Source: Pseudoroseomonas cervicalis
Lineage (GTDB): Bacteria; Pseudomonadota; Alphaproteobacteria; Acetobacterales; Acetobacteraceae
Direction of reading: 5' to 3'
Assembly (NCBI RefSeq): GCF_030818485.1
Contig: NZ_JAUTAJ010000004.1
Location: 1,777,001-1,841,000, forward strand
DNA length: 64,000 nt
This document shows, piece after piece, positions 48,592 through 60,200 of this stretch; the stretch's first letter is position 1; each line of letters opens with the position of its first letter. Position numbers and translations under genes: made by a program. The notes below the pieces were generated by a model, which was not told the DNA's origin, did not search any database, and saw only the letters and a program-made list of their open reading frames with translations.

Positions 48592-50283
48592 TCAGCCGCG
48601 GGCGCTGTTGATCCAGCCCTCCGGCAGGGTGGCGGCCGGCGGGCTGAGGGTGATGCGGTCGCGGCCGCCATGCTTGGCGGAATAGAGGGCAAGGTCGGCA
48701 CGGCGCAGCAGCGGGTCCAGCTGGGTCTCGCCCGGCGCCGCCTCGGCGATGCCGAAGCTGGCGGTCAGCCGCCCCTCGGGCGCCGCGCTGCGCGGCAGGG
48801 CGATGCCGGCCATGGCCTGGCGCAGCCGCTCGGCCAGCGCCAGCGCCTCGGCCGCGCCGGCCCCGGGCAGGGCGATGGCGAATTCCTCGCCGCCGATGCG
48901 GCCCAGCAGGTCGCCATGGCGCAGCGCGCCGCGGCAGCGCTCGGCCGCCAGGCGCAGCACGGCATCGCCCGCCGCGTGGCCGGCGCTGTCATTGACCGCC
49001 TTGAAGTGGTCCAGGTCGAAGGCCAGCAGGGTGAAGGGCCGCCCGGCCGCCGATTCGGCCGCCATCGCCGCCGCCGCGCCGACCAGGAAGCTGCGGCGAT
49101 TGGCCAGCCCGGTCAGCGCATCGGTCTCGGCCTGTCGTCGCAATTCCTCCGTGCGTTCGGCGATGCGCCATTCGAGCAGGCGGTTGCCCTCGGCCAGCGC
49201 CGCCTCGGCCTCCCGCCGCTCGCTGACCAGGGCCAGCAGGGTCAGGATGTTCATGGCGCAGAGCACGATCAGCATGCCGACCGACTGCATCGGATTGGCG
49301 ACGCCGCCCGACTGGAACGGCCCGTAGCCGGCGACCGTGCCGGCCGAGGCGATGACGCAGAGCAGGGTCAGCAGCGTGTAGGCGGCGCGCAGCGAGATGC
49401 GCAGCGCGATCCAGGAGAGCGGCACCGCCAGCAGGAAGACCAGCTGGGCGGAGGGCAGGCCGGGCGGCAGGCGCAGGCTGAACACGGCCGCCGCCAGCAG
49501 GGCGGTGCCGATCCAGACGGCGCCATCCAGCAGCGCCAGCCGCGCGGCGCCCCCCGGCGTGCGCTCCAGCCGCATCCACAGGATCAGCGAGGGGGCGAAA
49601 TAGAAGGTGCCGCCGGCATCGCAGAGCAGCCAGGCGCTCCAATGCCCGGCCAGGCTGTCGGCCGGCACGCCGCCCAGCCACCACAGCGCCAGCGTGCCGA
49701 TCGAGGCGGTGATGGCGGCATGCAGCAGCACCAGCCCGGCGAGGAAGGCGACCACGCCGCGGAAGCGGGTGAACAGCCCGGTGGGCGGGCGGAAGCGGCG
49801 GGTCAGCAGCGCGCCGGCCAGCGGCCCCAGCGCATTGCCGACCGAGATCATCGCCGCCAGCTCCGGCCCCGCGCCATAGACCATGGCGTTGACCAGGAAG
49901 GAGCCGAGGAAGATGCCCGGCACGCAGCGCAGCCCGCCCAGCATGGCGGCGGCGGCGGCCAGGCCCGCCGGCAGCCAGATCGGCGCCGGGAACAGGCCGA
50001 AGGAGGCGAAGAAGCGCCCGACCGCCCAGCCCAGCGCCAGATAGGCCAGCATCACGGCGAAATTGGTGAGGCACCAGAAGCCCAGGCTGCGGCTCCGCGC
50101 CCAGCCGGCATTCCAGGGCCGGCGCAGCAGCGCCAGCGCCAGGCGGGTCGCCGGGGCGCGCCGGGCGGCCAGCGAAGCCGGCCCGGCATCGCCGAAGGCG
50201 TCGGCCAGGACATCGGGCAGAGGGGCGGTGACGGACAAGCGGGCCTCCGGGCACGGCGGCGCCGCGCGGACGCCTGATGGCAT
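48592..50283 (-). CDS. MASE1-GGDEF diguanylate cyclase
   Basis: The product makes the second messenger c-di-GMP. The 563-residue protein has a MASE1-type sensor of about eight membrane segments (about 70-370, including FGLFPAPIWLPAGLAAAAAM and WLLCDAGGTFYFAP). A short coiled coil (ERREAEAALAEGNRLLEWRIAERTEELRR) and a GGDEF domain follow (TDALTGLANRRSF, FDLDHFKAVNDSAGHAAGD). The active-site motif is GGEEF, preceded by an RHGD inhibitory site at the canonical five-residue spacing, so it should be active and product-inhibited. The start at 50283 is uncertain; later starts are possible. The MASE1 signal is not known. Confidence 0.85.
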   Translation of the reverse strand: MPSGVRAAPPCPEARLSVTAPLPDVLADAFGDAGPASLAARRAPATRLALALLRRPWNAGWARSRSLGFWCLTNFAVMLAYLALGWAVGRFFASFGLFPAPIWLPAGLAAAAAMLGGLRCVPGIFLGSFLVNAMVYGAGPELAAMISVGNALGPLAGALLTRRFRPPTGLFTRFRGVVAFLAGLVLLHAAITASIGTLALWWLGGVPADSLAGHWSAWLLCDAGGTFYFAPSLILWMRLERTPGGAARLALLDGAVWIGTALLAAAVFSLRLPPGLPSAQLVFLLAVPLSWIALRISLRAAYTLLTLLCVIASAGTVAGYGPFQSGGVANPMQSVGMLIVLCAMNILTLLALVSERREAEAALAEGNRLLEWRIAERTEELRRQAETDALTGLANRRSFLVGAAAAMAAESAAGRPFTLLAFDLDHFKAVNDSAGHAAGDAVLRLAAERCRGALRHGDLLGRIGGEEFAIALPGAGAAEALALAERLRQAMAGIALPRSAAPEGRLTASFGIAEAAPGETQLDPLLRRADLALYSAKHGGRDRITLSPPAATLPEGWINSARG

Positions 50284-50458
50284 CTCGCAGGTTTTTGATG
50301 GCGGTGACAAGGGGCTCCGCGGCGGTGCGGCATGCCGCTTGCGCGGGGCCAAACACGGCCCAGACCGGGGGCCAGGACTGGCGGGCCAGCACTGGGGGCC
50401 AGGGCCGCACCGGCAGCGCGGCCGGCCGCCGCCCTTCCGGGCCGGCCGGCGCCTGCTC

Positions 50459-50531
50459 TGCGCCCGGCAGGACTTGAACCCGCAACCAAGCCGTTATGAG
50501 CGGCCCGCTCTAACCATTGAGCTACAGGCGC
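50459..50531 (-). tRNA. tRNA with CAU anticodon, probably tRNA-Ile2
   Basis: The 73-base gene folds fully. The acceptor stem GCGCCTG pairs with CGGGCGC (one G-U), then TAGCTC D-arm, anticodon loop CTCATAA, variable TTGGT and T-arm GCGGG-TTCAAGT-CCTGC. CCA is not encoded. The anticodon CAU could mean elongator Met or Ile2. The variable/T-arm TTGGTTGC-GGGTTCAAGTCC closely follows E. coli tRNA-Ile2 rather than Met, so lysidine modification by TilS is expected. Amino-acid identity is an inference. Confidence 0.85.
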
Positions 50532-50582
50532 CAGGAGGCGGGGGGCGCCTGGCGCCCCCGCGCCCTGCTAGACCGGATCGCG

Positions 50583-51833
50583 CTAGCGGGCAAGGAAGTC
50601 GCGGACCGCCTGGGCGGCCTGGCCCATGCCGATGACCCCCTCCAGATGCCCCTGCGTGCCGCCGAGCGGCGCCAGCTCCACGGGGCGGCCGGCGCGGCGC
50701 AGCGCCGCCGTCAGCTCCTCGCTGTACTCGATCGGGAAGACGCGGTCGCCGCGCGACGGCACCACCAGCCAGCGCGCCCGGCTGCGCGCCAGGGCGGCGT
50801 CGGTCGATTCGTATTCGTTCAGGAAAAGCTGGTTGGCCCGCACCAGATAGAGGAAGGAATTGGCGTCCGACTGGCGGGCGCGGGCGGTGGCCGCCTGGTC
50901 CAGCCACTGGTCGATGGCGAAGCGGTCCTGGATGCGCCGCGCCGGATCCTGCCCCTCGGCCGGGCGGCGGCCGAATTGCTGGCTGGCCCAGCCGCGGTCG
51001 CGCGAATGCAGGGTGACGAGCTTCAGCGCCTCGGCCAGGCCGCGCACCGGGACATCCCGCCCCTGGCCGTAATATTCGCCATTGCGCCAGGCCGGATCCA
51101 TGCGGATGGGCGCCGCCCAGGCCTCCAGCCAGCCCAGCATCCAGGCATCCATCTCGCCGGTGCCGATCACCGGCATCACCCGCTCGACCATCTCGGGATA
51201 GGCGGCGGCCCATTCGATGGCCTGCAGCGAGCCCATGCTGGGCCCGGCCACCAGCGCCAGGCGCTTCACCCCCAGGCTGTCCAGCAGGCGCTTCTGCACC
51301 TCGACGAAGTCGCGGATCGAGACGGTGGGGAAGTTCATGCCATAGGGCCGGCCGGTCGCCGGGTTCAGCGAGGCCGGGCCGGTGGTGATGGTGTGCCGGT
51401 CCGGCGCGTTCAGATTGACCAGGCTGTCGGAGGCGATGACGAAGAAGCGGTCGGTGTCGATCGGCTTGCCCGGGCCGATCAGCCCGTCCCACCAGCCGAC
51501 CGGCCCGCCGGCGCCGAGCCGCCCGAAGGCATGGCCATTGGCGCTGAAGAAATGCGTGATCAGGATGGCGTTGTCGCCGGCCGGGTTCAGCGTGCCGGCG
51601 GTCTGGTAGCCGATGCGCAGATTGGGCAGGGCGGCGCCGCCGCGGGTGGTGTAGTTGGCGAAGCTGAATTCGCGGCGCTCCACCAGCAGCTCGGCAGGCG
51701 CGGCGGCGGCGGGCGCGCCTTGCGCATGGGCCGGCGCGATGCCGCCCCAGGGCAGCGAAGGCGGCAGGGCGGCCATCAGGCCACCCCCGAGCAGGGCGAA
51801 GGCGGCGGCCAGCAGCGGGCGGCGCGGGGTCAT
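50583..51833 (-). CDS. Secreted MetX-like alpha/beta hydrolase
   Basis: The 416-residue protein belongs to the homoserine O-acetyltransferase-like alpha/beta hydrolases. It has GYQTAGTLNPAGDNAILITHFFSANGHA, GTDRF-like PIDTDRFFVIASDSLVN, the nucleophile elbow AGPSMGSLQAIEWA (Ser near 209), and late His in LGGTQGHLEGV with Asp in SRGDRVFPIEY. Unlike cytosolic MetX it carries a signal peptide (LLAAAFALLGGGL...AHAQ). A role in methionine synthesis is therefore unlikely; a periplasmic esterase or acyltransferase is more plausible. Start 51833 follows a GGAGG site. Confidence 0.8.
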   Translation of the reverse strand: MTPRRPLLAAAFALLGGGLMAALPPSLPWGGIAPAHAQGAPAAAAPAELLVERREFSFANYTTRGGAALPNLRIGYQTAGTLNPAGDNAILITHFFSANGHAFGRLGAGGPVGWWDGLIGPGKPIDTDRFFVIASDSLVNLNAPDRHTITTGPASLNPATGRPYGMNFPTVSIRDFVEVQKRLLDSLGVKRLALVAGPSMGSLQAIEWAAAYPEMVERVMPVIGTGEMDAWMLGWLEAWAAPIRMDPAWRNGEYYGQGRDVPVRGLAEALKLVTLHSRDRGWASQQFGRRPAEGQDPARRIQDRFAIDQWLDQAATARARQSDANSFLYLVRANQLFLNEYESTDAALARSRARWLVVPSRGDRVFPIEYSEELTAALRRAGRPVELAPLGGTQGHLEGVIGMGQAAQAVRDFLAR

Positions 51834-52030
51834 GGTGTCGGTTCCTCCCTCCCCGGGGTGCGGCGCGCCGGTCAGCGCCCCTGCCCCGTCCACGCCATGC
51901 TGCGCGGCGGCGGGGCCGATCGGCAAGCCCCCTGCCCCGGCCCGGGCGGCGCTGACGGGCCCGCGAATTGCCGCGCCGCGCGCCCCCTGCTACAGCGCGG
52001 GCAATCCCGGCAACGAACGGATCTCTCCCC

Positions 52031-52552
52031 ATGGATGTCAGCAAGCTCTCCACCGGCAAGAACCCGCCCCACGACATCAATGTCGTGATCGAGATCCCGC
52101 AGGGCAGCGCGGTGAAGTACGAGGTGGACAAGGAGAGCGGCGCCGTGGTGGTGGACCGCTTCCTGTTCACGCCGATGGCCTATCCGGCCGCCTATGGCTT
52201 CGTCCCCGGCACGCTGGCCGATGATGGCGACCCGTCCGACGCGCTGGTGCTGGTGCCCAGCGCCGTGGTGCCGGGCTCCGTCATCCGCGCCCGCCCGATC
52301 GGCGTGCTGTTCATGGAGGATGAGAGCGGCCAGGATGAGAAGCTGGTCTGCGTGCCGCATGACAAGATCTCGCTGGCCTTCACCGATGTGAAGGAGCTCG
52401 AGGACCTGCCCAAGAGCACGCGCGACCAGATCGAGCATTTCTTCACCCGCTACAAGGATCTGGAGCCGGGCAAGTGGGTCAAGGTGAAGGGCTGGGGCAA
52501 TGCCGCCCAGGCCGCCGAGATCCTGCAGAAGCAGATCGCCGCGGCCGGCTGA
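52031..52552 (+). CDS. ppa: Inorganic pyrophosphatase (family I)
   Basis: Ppa hydrolyses pyrophosphate from biosynthetic reactions in the cytoplasm. The 173-residue protein has INVVIEIPQGSAVKYEVDKESG with active-site Glu/Lys, the metal-binding signature DDGDPSDALVLVP, and IEHFFTRYKDLEPGKWVKVKGW. Length and motif spacing match bacterial family I enzymes. ATG 52031 gives the correct MDVSKLSTGKNPPHDINVVIE start. The hydrolase gene upstream is divergent, with 197 bases between the two start codons. Confidence 0.96.
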   Translation: MDVSKLSTGKNPPHDINVVIEIPQGSAVKYEVDKESGAVVVDRFLFTPMAYPAAYGFVPGTLADDGDPSDALVLVPSAVVPGSVIRARPIGVLFMEDESGQDEKLVCVPHDKISLAFTDVKELEDLPKSTRDQIEHFFTRYKDLEPGKWVKVKGWGNAAQAAEILQKQIAAAG

Positions 52553-52578
52553 GGCCGGGACCGAGGCCAAGACCTGGG

Positions 52579-52605
52579 GGGGCGCCGACGACGGCGCCCC
52601 TTCCC
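52579..52605 (+). terminator. possible terminator after ppa
   Basis: A perfect 9-bp GC stem (52579-52587 with 52592-52600, loop ACGA) begins 27 bases after the ppa stop. Only TT follows it, so termination without a U-run is uncertain. Confidence 0.4.
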
Positions 52606-52757
52606 CGCCCCTCCGCCCGGCCCGCGCGCCCAGAGCGCGGCCCCGGCGGATGGGCGGTGCCGCCCCCTCGCCCCGGGGCGACCCGCCGGCTCATCCCATC
52701 GGCCATCCCACCCGGCCCGCGCCGCGCGCGCCGCCCGGTCGCGCAAGGAGCCAGGCG

Positions 52758-53648
52758 ATGCTGAAGCTGAAGCCGGAGGAGGACATCGTCCTCTGCCAAT
52801 CGGCCGATCCGGTGAATTATTTCGCCATGCTGCGCAGCACGGCCAAGCCGACCCAGGCCTTCTGCGCGCGGCAGGCCATCCGCTATCTCTGCCTGCACGG
52901 GGTGCTGCGCGGCTACCACCCCTGGCATGCCTGCTACAACCGCATCATCATCATGCATGAGCTGATGCAGACCGGCTTCACCGGCTGGTACCTGCATCTC
53001 GACGCCGATGCCTTCGTGCACGACCCGGATTTCGACATCCGCGGCTATCTGGCCGGCGCCGCCGACAGCTCCTTCGTCTTCACCCATGGCGGCACGCGCG
53101 AATTGTGGGACGTCAATGACGGCGTCTACTTCGCCAATTTCGCCCATCCGCACACCCGCCAGGTGGTCGAGCAATGGATGCAGCGGCTGGAGGCGATCCA
53201 GCCCGAGCGGCTGCGCAAGGCCGAGAAATGGTACCAGACGCCCTGCGACCAGCAGATGCTGCACACCATCCTGCGCCAGGATCCGGCGCTGCAGTCCAGC
53301 ATCCGGCATGAGCATCCGCGCTTCATCAACGGCCCGACCTCGACCTTCATCCGCCAGCTGCTGCGCGCCTTCGAGCGCGACCCGGAGCAGCGCCTGACGA
53401 AGATCGAGCTGCAGGTCGAGCAGACCATGGCCAAGCGCAAGCTGAAATCCGGCCATGCGGTGTCGCTGATCTGCGGGCTGAACCGGGCGCTGGGCCTGCC
53501 GCTGCCGACGAAGCCGGAGGAGGTGAAGGCGGCGCTGGCCGACCGCGCCGCGCTGGTCGCCTATCTGGAAGAGGCGGCGGCCGAGGCGCGCCGCCGCTAC
53601 AAGCTGCCGAAGCCCGAGGCCGCGCCGGCCAAGCTGGCCGGGGAATAG
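52758..53648 (+). CDS. Glycosyltransferase-like protein of unknown role
   Basis: The 296-residue protein has no signal peptide and no membrane segment. The stretch GWYLHLDADAFVHDPDFDI is strongly like the D-x-D nucleotide-sugar/metal site of GT-A fold glycosyltransferases. SSFVFTHGGTRELWDVNDGVYFANFAH and TPCDQQMLHTIL resemble the acceptor-side segments of GMA12/MNN10-like enzymes. The family assignment is by motif only. A GGAG site precedes the ATG. It stands alone, with a 205-base GC-rich gap before it and a convergent chemoreceptor gene after it. Confidence 0.6.
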   Translation: MLKLKPEEDIVLCQSADPVNYFAMLRSTAKPTQAFCARQAIRYLCLHGVLRGYHPWHACYNRIIIMHELMQTGFTGWYLHLDADAFVHDPDFDIRGYLAGAADSSFVFTHGGTRELWDVNDGVYFANFAHPHTRQVVEQWMQRLEAIQPERLRKAEKWYQTPCDQQMLHTILRQDPALQSSIRHEHPRFINGPTSTFIRQLLRAFERDPEQRLTKIELQVEQTMAKRKLKSGHAVSLICGLNRALGLPLPTKPEEVKAALADRAALVAYLEEAAAEARRRYKLPKPEAAPAKLAGE

Positions 53649-53673
53649 CGCCCCCGCGGCGCGGCCGGCCGCC

Positions 53674-55443
53674 TCAGGCGGCGCCGCGCTGCGCCGGATC
53701 GGCCGGGGCGCCGCCCTGCCCCGTGCCGCCGGATTGCAGCCGCGCCACCAGCGCCGCCACCGCGCCGCGCAGCGCCGCGCCCTGCTCGGCGACCGCGGCG
53801 CCGGAGCGGCGCACCCCGTCCAGCGCGCCCTCATCCTGCTGCATGCAGCGCTCCACCTCACCCATGCGCGCCGCCACCTGGCCGGAGCCGGCGGCGGCAT
53901 CGGCGACATTGCGGGCGATGGCATGGGTCGCGGCGCCCTGCTGCGCCACCGCGTCGGAAATCGCCTCGGCGATGGCGCCGCTCTGCTCGATGGTGGCGCT
54001 CACATTGCGGATCGCCGCCACCATCTGCTCGGTGGCGCGCTGCATGGCGCCGATCTGGGCGCCGATCTCCTCGGTGGCGCGGGCGGTCTGGCTGGCGAGC
54101 GTCTTCACCTCGGAGGCCACCACGGCGAAGCCCTTGCCGGCCTCCCCCGCCCGGGCGGCCTCGATGGTGGCGTTCAGCGCCAGCAGATTGGTCTGCCCGG
54201 CAATGTCGTTGATCAGCCGCACCACATCGCCGATGCGCAGGCCCATCTCGGCCAGGCTGGCGACGGCGGCATCGGCCTGGCGCGCCTCGGCGGTGGCGCG
54301 GCCGGCGGCGGCGGCGCTTTCCGCCACCTTGGCGCCAATGGCGGCGACCGAGCCGGCCAGCGCCTCCGCCGCCTCCGACACGGCACGCACATTGCCGCCG
54401 GTCTGCCCGGCCTCGGCCGCGGCGGCGGAGAGCTCCACCCCCACCTGCCGGCGGGTCGCGCCCATGCTGTCGGTGGCGCGGGTCAGATCCTGGGCGGAGC
54501 CGGCCAGCGCCTCGGACACGGCGCGCAGCGACTGCTCCACCTCCTGCGCCAGGGCGGCCTGGCCGGCGCGGCGCTCGGCCTCGGCGGCACGGCGGCCGGC
54601 CTCGCGCTCCTGGCGCAGCCGCTCGGCCTCCTGCATCGCCTCGCGGAACACGGCCAGGCTGCGCGCCATGGCGCCGATCTCGTCGCCGCGCTGCAGCCCG
54701 GGCACCGGCGCGGCCAGCTCCCCCGCCGCCAGGCCGCGCATCCGCCCGGCCAGCGCCGCCAGCGGGCGGGTGATGCCGCGGCCGATCCACAGCGCCAGCA
54801 GCAGCAGCACCAGGGCGACGCCCAGCGCCAGCCCGCCCAGGCTCCAGATCGCCTCGCGCTGCGCCGCGCGCAGGTCATCGACATAGATGCCGGTGCCGAC
54901 CACCCAGCCCCAGGGGGCGAAGCCCTGCACGAAGCTCAGCTTCTCCACCGGCTGCTCGCTGCCCGGGCGCGGCCAGAGATAGGGCACCAGCCCGCTGCCG
55001 GAGCGCTGCACCGTCTCGACGAAGGCGCGGAACAGCAGGAAGCCGCTCGGGTCCTTCAGCGGCCCGACATCCTGCCCGTCCAGCGCCGGGCGGATCGGAT
55101 GCATCACCATGCGGGCCTGCAGATCGGTGATGAAGACGTATTCCTCGCCGCGATAGCGCAGCGCGCGGATGGCGCGCAGCGCATTGGCCTGGGCCTCGGC
55201 CCGGCTGGCGCGGCCGGCCTGTTCCTCCGCCGCCTCGCGCGCGGCGATGGAGAGCACGCTCTCCACCACGGCGCGCAGCATGGCGATGCGCCCTTCCTCC
55301 AGCGCCTGGGCGTTCTGCCGCGCCGCCACCAGCGACATCGCGCCGAGCGCCAGCAGCGCGACCAGCGCCAGCGCGCCCAGCCGCGCCGAAAGCGGCAGCC
55401 GCTTCAGCCAGGAAAGGGAAGCCCCCGTCACGTCTCGCGCCAA
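53674..55443 (-). CDS. Methyl-accepting chemotaxis protein with sCache domain
   Basis: The product is a membrane chemoreceptor signalling to CheA/CheW. The 589-residue protein has a first membrane segment (about 18-42), a periplasmic sCache-type sensor ([40 protein letters not shown]), a second membrane segment, a HAMP domain ([20 protein letters not shown]) and the signalling hairpin tip [41 protein letters not shown]. The ligand is unknown. The N-terminus is unclear: a TTG at 55443 with a GGGAGG site five bases upstream is preferred over a GTG 27 bases further upstream. No che genes are nearby. Confidence 0.9.
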   Translation of the reverse strand: MARDVTGASLSWLKRLPLSARLGALALVALLALGAMSLVAARQNAQALEEGRIAMLRAVVESVLSIAAREAAEEQAGRASRAEAQANALRAIRALRYRGEEYVFITDLQARMVMHPIRPALDGQDVGPLKDPSGFLLFRAFVETVQRSGSGLVPYLWPRPGSEQPVEKLSFVQGFAPWGWVVGTGIYVDDLRAAQREAIWSLGGLALGVALVLLLLALWIGRGITRPLAALAGRMRGLAAGELAAPVPGLQRGDEIGAMARSLAVFREAMQEAERLRQEREAGRRAAEAERRAGQAALAQEVEQSLRAVSEALAGSAQDLTRATDSMGATRRQVGVELSAAAAEAGQTGGNVRAVSEAAEALAGSVAAIGAKVAESAAAAGRATAEARQADAAVASLAEMGLRIGDVVRLINDIAGQTNLLALNATIEAARAGEAGKGFAVVASEVKTLASQTARATEEIGAQIGAMQRATEQMVAAIRNVSATIEQSGAIAEAISDAVAQQGAATHAIARNVADAAAGSGQVAARMGEVERCMQQDEGALDGVRRSGAAVAEQGAALRGAVAALVARLQSGGTGQGGAPADPAQRGAA

Positions 55444-55549
55444 AATATCCTCCCGCAATGCCGGCGGCACGCGGGAAGAGTGGGGCGGAAACCCTCAAGG
55501 ATGGGCTAAGGCAGGGCGCCGGCCGCCGGCGGCTCAGGCCAGCAGCCGC

Positions 55550-56122
55550 TCAGGCCAGCAGCCGCTCGGGCACCCGCAGGCCGAGCCGCACCGGCACCGG
55601 CCAGATCTCGCGCACCGTGCGCAGCCGGGTGAAGCCGGCGGCCAGGTAGTTCGGCAAGGCGCGCGCATGGTCGGCGGTGCAGGTGTTCACCGTCAGCAGG
55701 TCGCAGCCGCCGGACCAGGCCTCGTCGATGGCGGCGCGCAGAAAGGCGCGGCCGATGCCGGTGCCGACGGCGCGCGGCAGCAGGCCGAAATAGGCGAGAT
55801 TGGTGGTGCCGCCCGGCCGCCGCTCCAGCTCGAAGAAGCCGGCCGGCTCGCCGCCCTGGTAGAGCACATGGATCGACACCGCCGGATCGCCCAGCACCCG
55901 GCCCAGCTCCTCATCCGCCGCGGCGCGGCGCAGCCACCAGACGTAATCCTGGCCGACCGTGTTGTAGAGGAAGCGGTAGAAGGGCACCGAGCATTGCGCC
56001 AGCCGCTCCAGCCGCACCCCCTCGGGCAGGGGCTGCGGCGCATCGGTGGGCGGCGCCGCCATGCGCAGGAAGGTGACGTCCACCGCCACCCGGATCGCCG
56101 GCTCCACCAGCGACAGCGCCAT
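55550..56122 (-). CDS. GNAT family N-acetyltransferase
   Basis: The 190-residue protein has a GNAT fold: [33 protein letters not shown] at the start, [37 protein letters not shown] as motif A with the acetyl-CoA loop R-A-V-G-T-G-I-G, then [22 protein letters not shown]. The substrate is unknown. The ATG at 56122 is separated from the rpoD stop by only two bases, so it is almost certainly transcribed from the rpoD side. The chemoreceptor gene downstream on the same strand begins 106 bases later. Confidence 0.82.
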   Translation of the reverse strand: MALSLVEPAIRVAVDVTFLRMAAPPTDAPQPLPEGVRLERLAQCSVPFYRFLYNTVGQDYVWWLRRAAADEELGRVLGDPAVSIHVLYQGGEPAGFFELERRPGGTTNLAYFGLLPRAVGTGIGRAFLRAAIDEAWSGGCDLLTVNTCTADHARALPNYLAAGFTRLRTVREIWPVPVRLGLRVPERLLA

Positions 56123-56124
56123 GG

Positions 56125-58044
<1,920 letters not shown>

Positions 58045-58244
58045 GCCGATCCGCTCCGTCTGACCTCGACCGGCATTGTACCGGTGATGCCTTGCCCTGG
58101 TCCTAGCGGCCCCGTCCCTGACAGGCAAATGCGGGGGGTCCGCAATGAACGCCACCATCGCGCCATAACGCCCCGCCCCCCGCCCGCACAAGAGCGCCCC
58201 GCCGAAACGTCACCGGGCCGGGCCGGGGTTGGCGAAAAGGCGGG

Positions 58245-60137
58245 CTAGAACGCCCCGCCTTCCTCCTCCATCTCGCCGCGCAGCTGGGCGGCCAGCAATT
58301 CCTTCAGCCGGATCATGCGGGTCTGTGCCGCCGGGCTGCCCGAGAGGGCGAGGTCCTGCTGGGCTTCCGCCAGCTCGGCGCGCAACGCCGCCTCGCCGCG
58401 CAGGCAGCCGAAGAAATACCACCATTGCTCCGCCACCAGCTTCGGCAGCGCGTCGGCCCCGGCCGCGGCCGGCAGCAGCTTCGGCCATTGCCGCAGCCAG
58501 GCATGCCCCTCGGGCTCCACCTTCTGCAGGTGGTCCAGCAGGGCGGCGGCTTCAACCCGGCCTTCCTCGCCCAGGCCATGCTGGTGCGGCCAGGACAACA
58601 GAATGTGCTGCAGCCGCTGCGGCAGCCCCTCCGGCAGGTCGAGCGCGGCGAAGGCCTCCTCCACCTCCGACAGCAGCCAGGGATGCGCGAAGGCGATGGC
58701 CAGCAGGCAGCGCGCCTGTTCCTGCCGCACCTGGCCGGGATCGATCTCCGGCCGCGGCAGGGCCAGCGGCGGCGGGCCGGGGCGGCCGCGCCCGCCGAAG
58801 CCGCCCTTGTTGAAACCGCCCTTGCCGAAGCCGCCAACCCCGAAGCCGCGCCCGCCACCGCCCCCCGGCTGCGGCCGGCTGCGGCCGCTCTCGAAAAAAC
58901 GGTCCAGCAGCTGGCGGCGATATTCGCCGGCCAGGAATTTGTCCGGGATGCTGCCGGCCGCCCCCTCCAGCGCATGGCGCAGCGCCGCGCGCGCCTCCGG
59001 CGTGGTGCCGGGATGCTTCTCGGCCAGCATGCCGTACAGCACCTCGGAGAGTGGCCTCGCCGCCTCCAGCACGGCGCGGAAGGCGGCCGGGCCGCCGCGG
59101 CCGACCAGCGTGTCCGGATCCTCCCCCGCCGGCAGGGTGGCGAAGGACAGGCTGCGCTCCGGCGAGAGCAGCGGCAGCGCCAGCTCGGCGGCGCGCGACG
59201 CCGCCCGGCCGCCGGCCTTGTCGCCATCGAAACACAGCACCGGCTGCGGCGCGATGCGCCACAGCTCGGCCAGCTGCTCCTCGGTCAGCGCGGTGCCGAG
59301 CGGCGCCACGGCGCCCCCGAACCCGGCCTGGTGCAGGGCGATGACATCCATATAGCCCTCCACCACCACCACCGGCGCGCCCTTGAAGGCGGCCTCCCGC
59401 GCCAGATCCAGCGCGTAGAGGTTGCGGCGCTTGGAGAAGAGCTCGGTCTCCGGCCCGTTGACGTATTTCGGCTGGCCATCGCCCAGCACCCGCCCGCCGA
59501 AGGAGACGATGCGGCCGCGCCGGTCGCGGATCGGGAACATCACGCGGTTGAAGAACAGATCCGATGGCGGGCTGTCGCCCTCGCCGGCGCGCATCAGCCC
59601 GGCCTCCACCAGCTGCCGCGTCTCGATGCCCTGCGGCTTCAGATCGGCGGCCAGCGCGCCGCGCCCGCCGCCCGACCAGCCCAGGCCGAAACGGCGGATG
59701 GTCTCCTCGCTCAGGCCACGGCGGAGCAGGTAATCCAGGCCGCCCCGCCCCTCCGGCAGGCGCAGCCGGCGCTGGAAGGCCTCGCTGGCGGCTTCCATGA
59801 CGTCATGCAGGTCGCGCTGCCGCGCCTCCCGCTTGGCCTGCTGCGGGCTGGCCTTCGGCACCTCGAGGCCCGCCTCGGCCGCCAGCCGCTCCACCGCCTC
59901 GGGGAAGCTCGCCCCTTGCGTCTGCATCACATAGGCGATGGCATCGCCATGCGCGCCGCAGCCGAAGCAATGATAGTGGTCGTCATAGACGTAGAAGGAG
60001 GGCGACTTCTCCCCATGGAAGGGGCAGCAGCCGCGCCATTGCCGCCCCGCCCGCGTCAGCTTCACGCTGCGCCCGATCAGCGGCGCCAGCGGCGTGCGGA
60101 GGCGAAGCTCATCCAGGAAATTGGGTGGCAGGGACAT
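58245..60137 (-). CDS. dnaG: DNA primase DnaG with Gly/Phe-rich linker
   Basis: DnaG makes RNA primers at the replication fork. The 630-residue protein has the N-terminal CHC2-type zinc site CCPFHGEKSPSFYVYDDHYHCFGCGAHGD, the RNA-polymerase core, and a Toprim domain (PVVVVEGYMDVIALHQAG, LCFDGDKAGGRAA). A C-terminal DnaB-interacting domain follows. Between core and C-terminal domain is an unusual linker of about 45 residues beginning near 423, which repeats GGFGKGGF/GGFNKGGF units. The ATG at 60137 is 34 bases downstream of the yqeY terminator. Order yqeY-dnaG-rpoD resembles the macromolecular-synthesis operon. Confidence 0.95.
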   Translation of the reverse strand: MSLPPNFLDELRLRTPLAPLIGRSVKLTRAGRQWRGCCPFHGEKSPSFYVYDDHYHCFGCGAHGDAIAYVMQTQGASFPEAVERLAAEAGLEVPKASPQQAKREARQRDLHDVMEAASEAFQRRLRLPEGRGGLDYLLRRGLSEETIRRFGLGWSGGGRGALAADLKPQGIETRQLVEAGLMRAGEGDSPPSDLFFNRVMFPIRDRRGRIVSFGGRVLGDGQPKYVNGPETELFSKRRNLYALDLAREAAFKGAPVVVVEGYMDVIALHQAGFGGAVAPLGTALTEEQLAELWRIAPQPVLCFDGDKAGGRAASRAAELALPLLSPERSLSFATLPAGEDPDTLVGRGGPAAFRAVLEAARPLSEVLYGMLAEKHPGTTPEARAALRHALEGAAGSIPDKFLAGEYRRQLLDRFFESGRSRPQPGGGGGRGFGVGGFGKGGFNKGGFGGRGRPGPPPLALPRPEIDPGQVRQEQARCLLAIAFAHPWLLSEVEEAFAALDLPEGLPQRLQHILLSWPHQHGLGEEGRVEAAALLDHLQKVEPEGHAWLRQWPKLLPAAAGADALPKLVAEQWWYFFGCLRGEAALRAELAEAQQDLALSGSPAAQTRMIRLKELLAAQLRGEMEEEGGAF

Positions 60138-60170
60138 GGGCGGGGCTTAGCAGAAAATGGGCCAGGGCAG

Positions 60171-60200
60171 AAAAAAGGCCGGGGGAAGGAATTCCCCCGG
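60171..60200 (-). terminator. intrinsic terminator between yqeY and dnaG
   Basis: Reading on the minus strand, a perfect 9-bp stem (60192-60200 with 60179-60187, four-base loop) is followed by a T6 run (60176-60171). It lies 31 bases after the yqeY stop and 34 before the dnaG start, so read-through or an internal promoter would be needed for dnaG. Confidence 0.88.

Noticed and set aside
52553..52757. Possible small gene between ppa and the glycosyltransferase-like gene
   Set aside because: The sequence is GC-rich and Pro/Arg-coding in every frame, without a start supported by a ribosome site.
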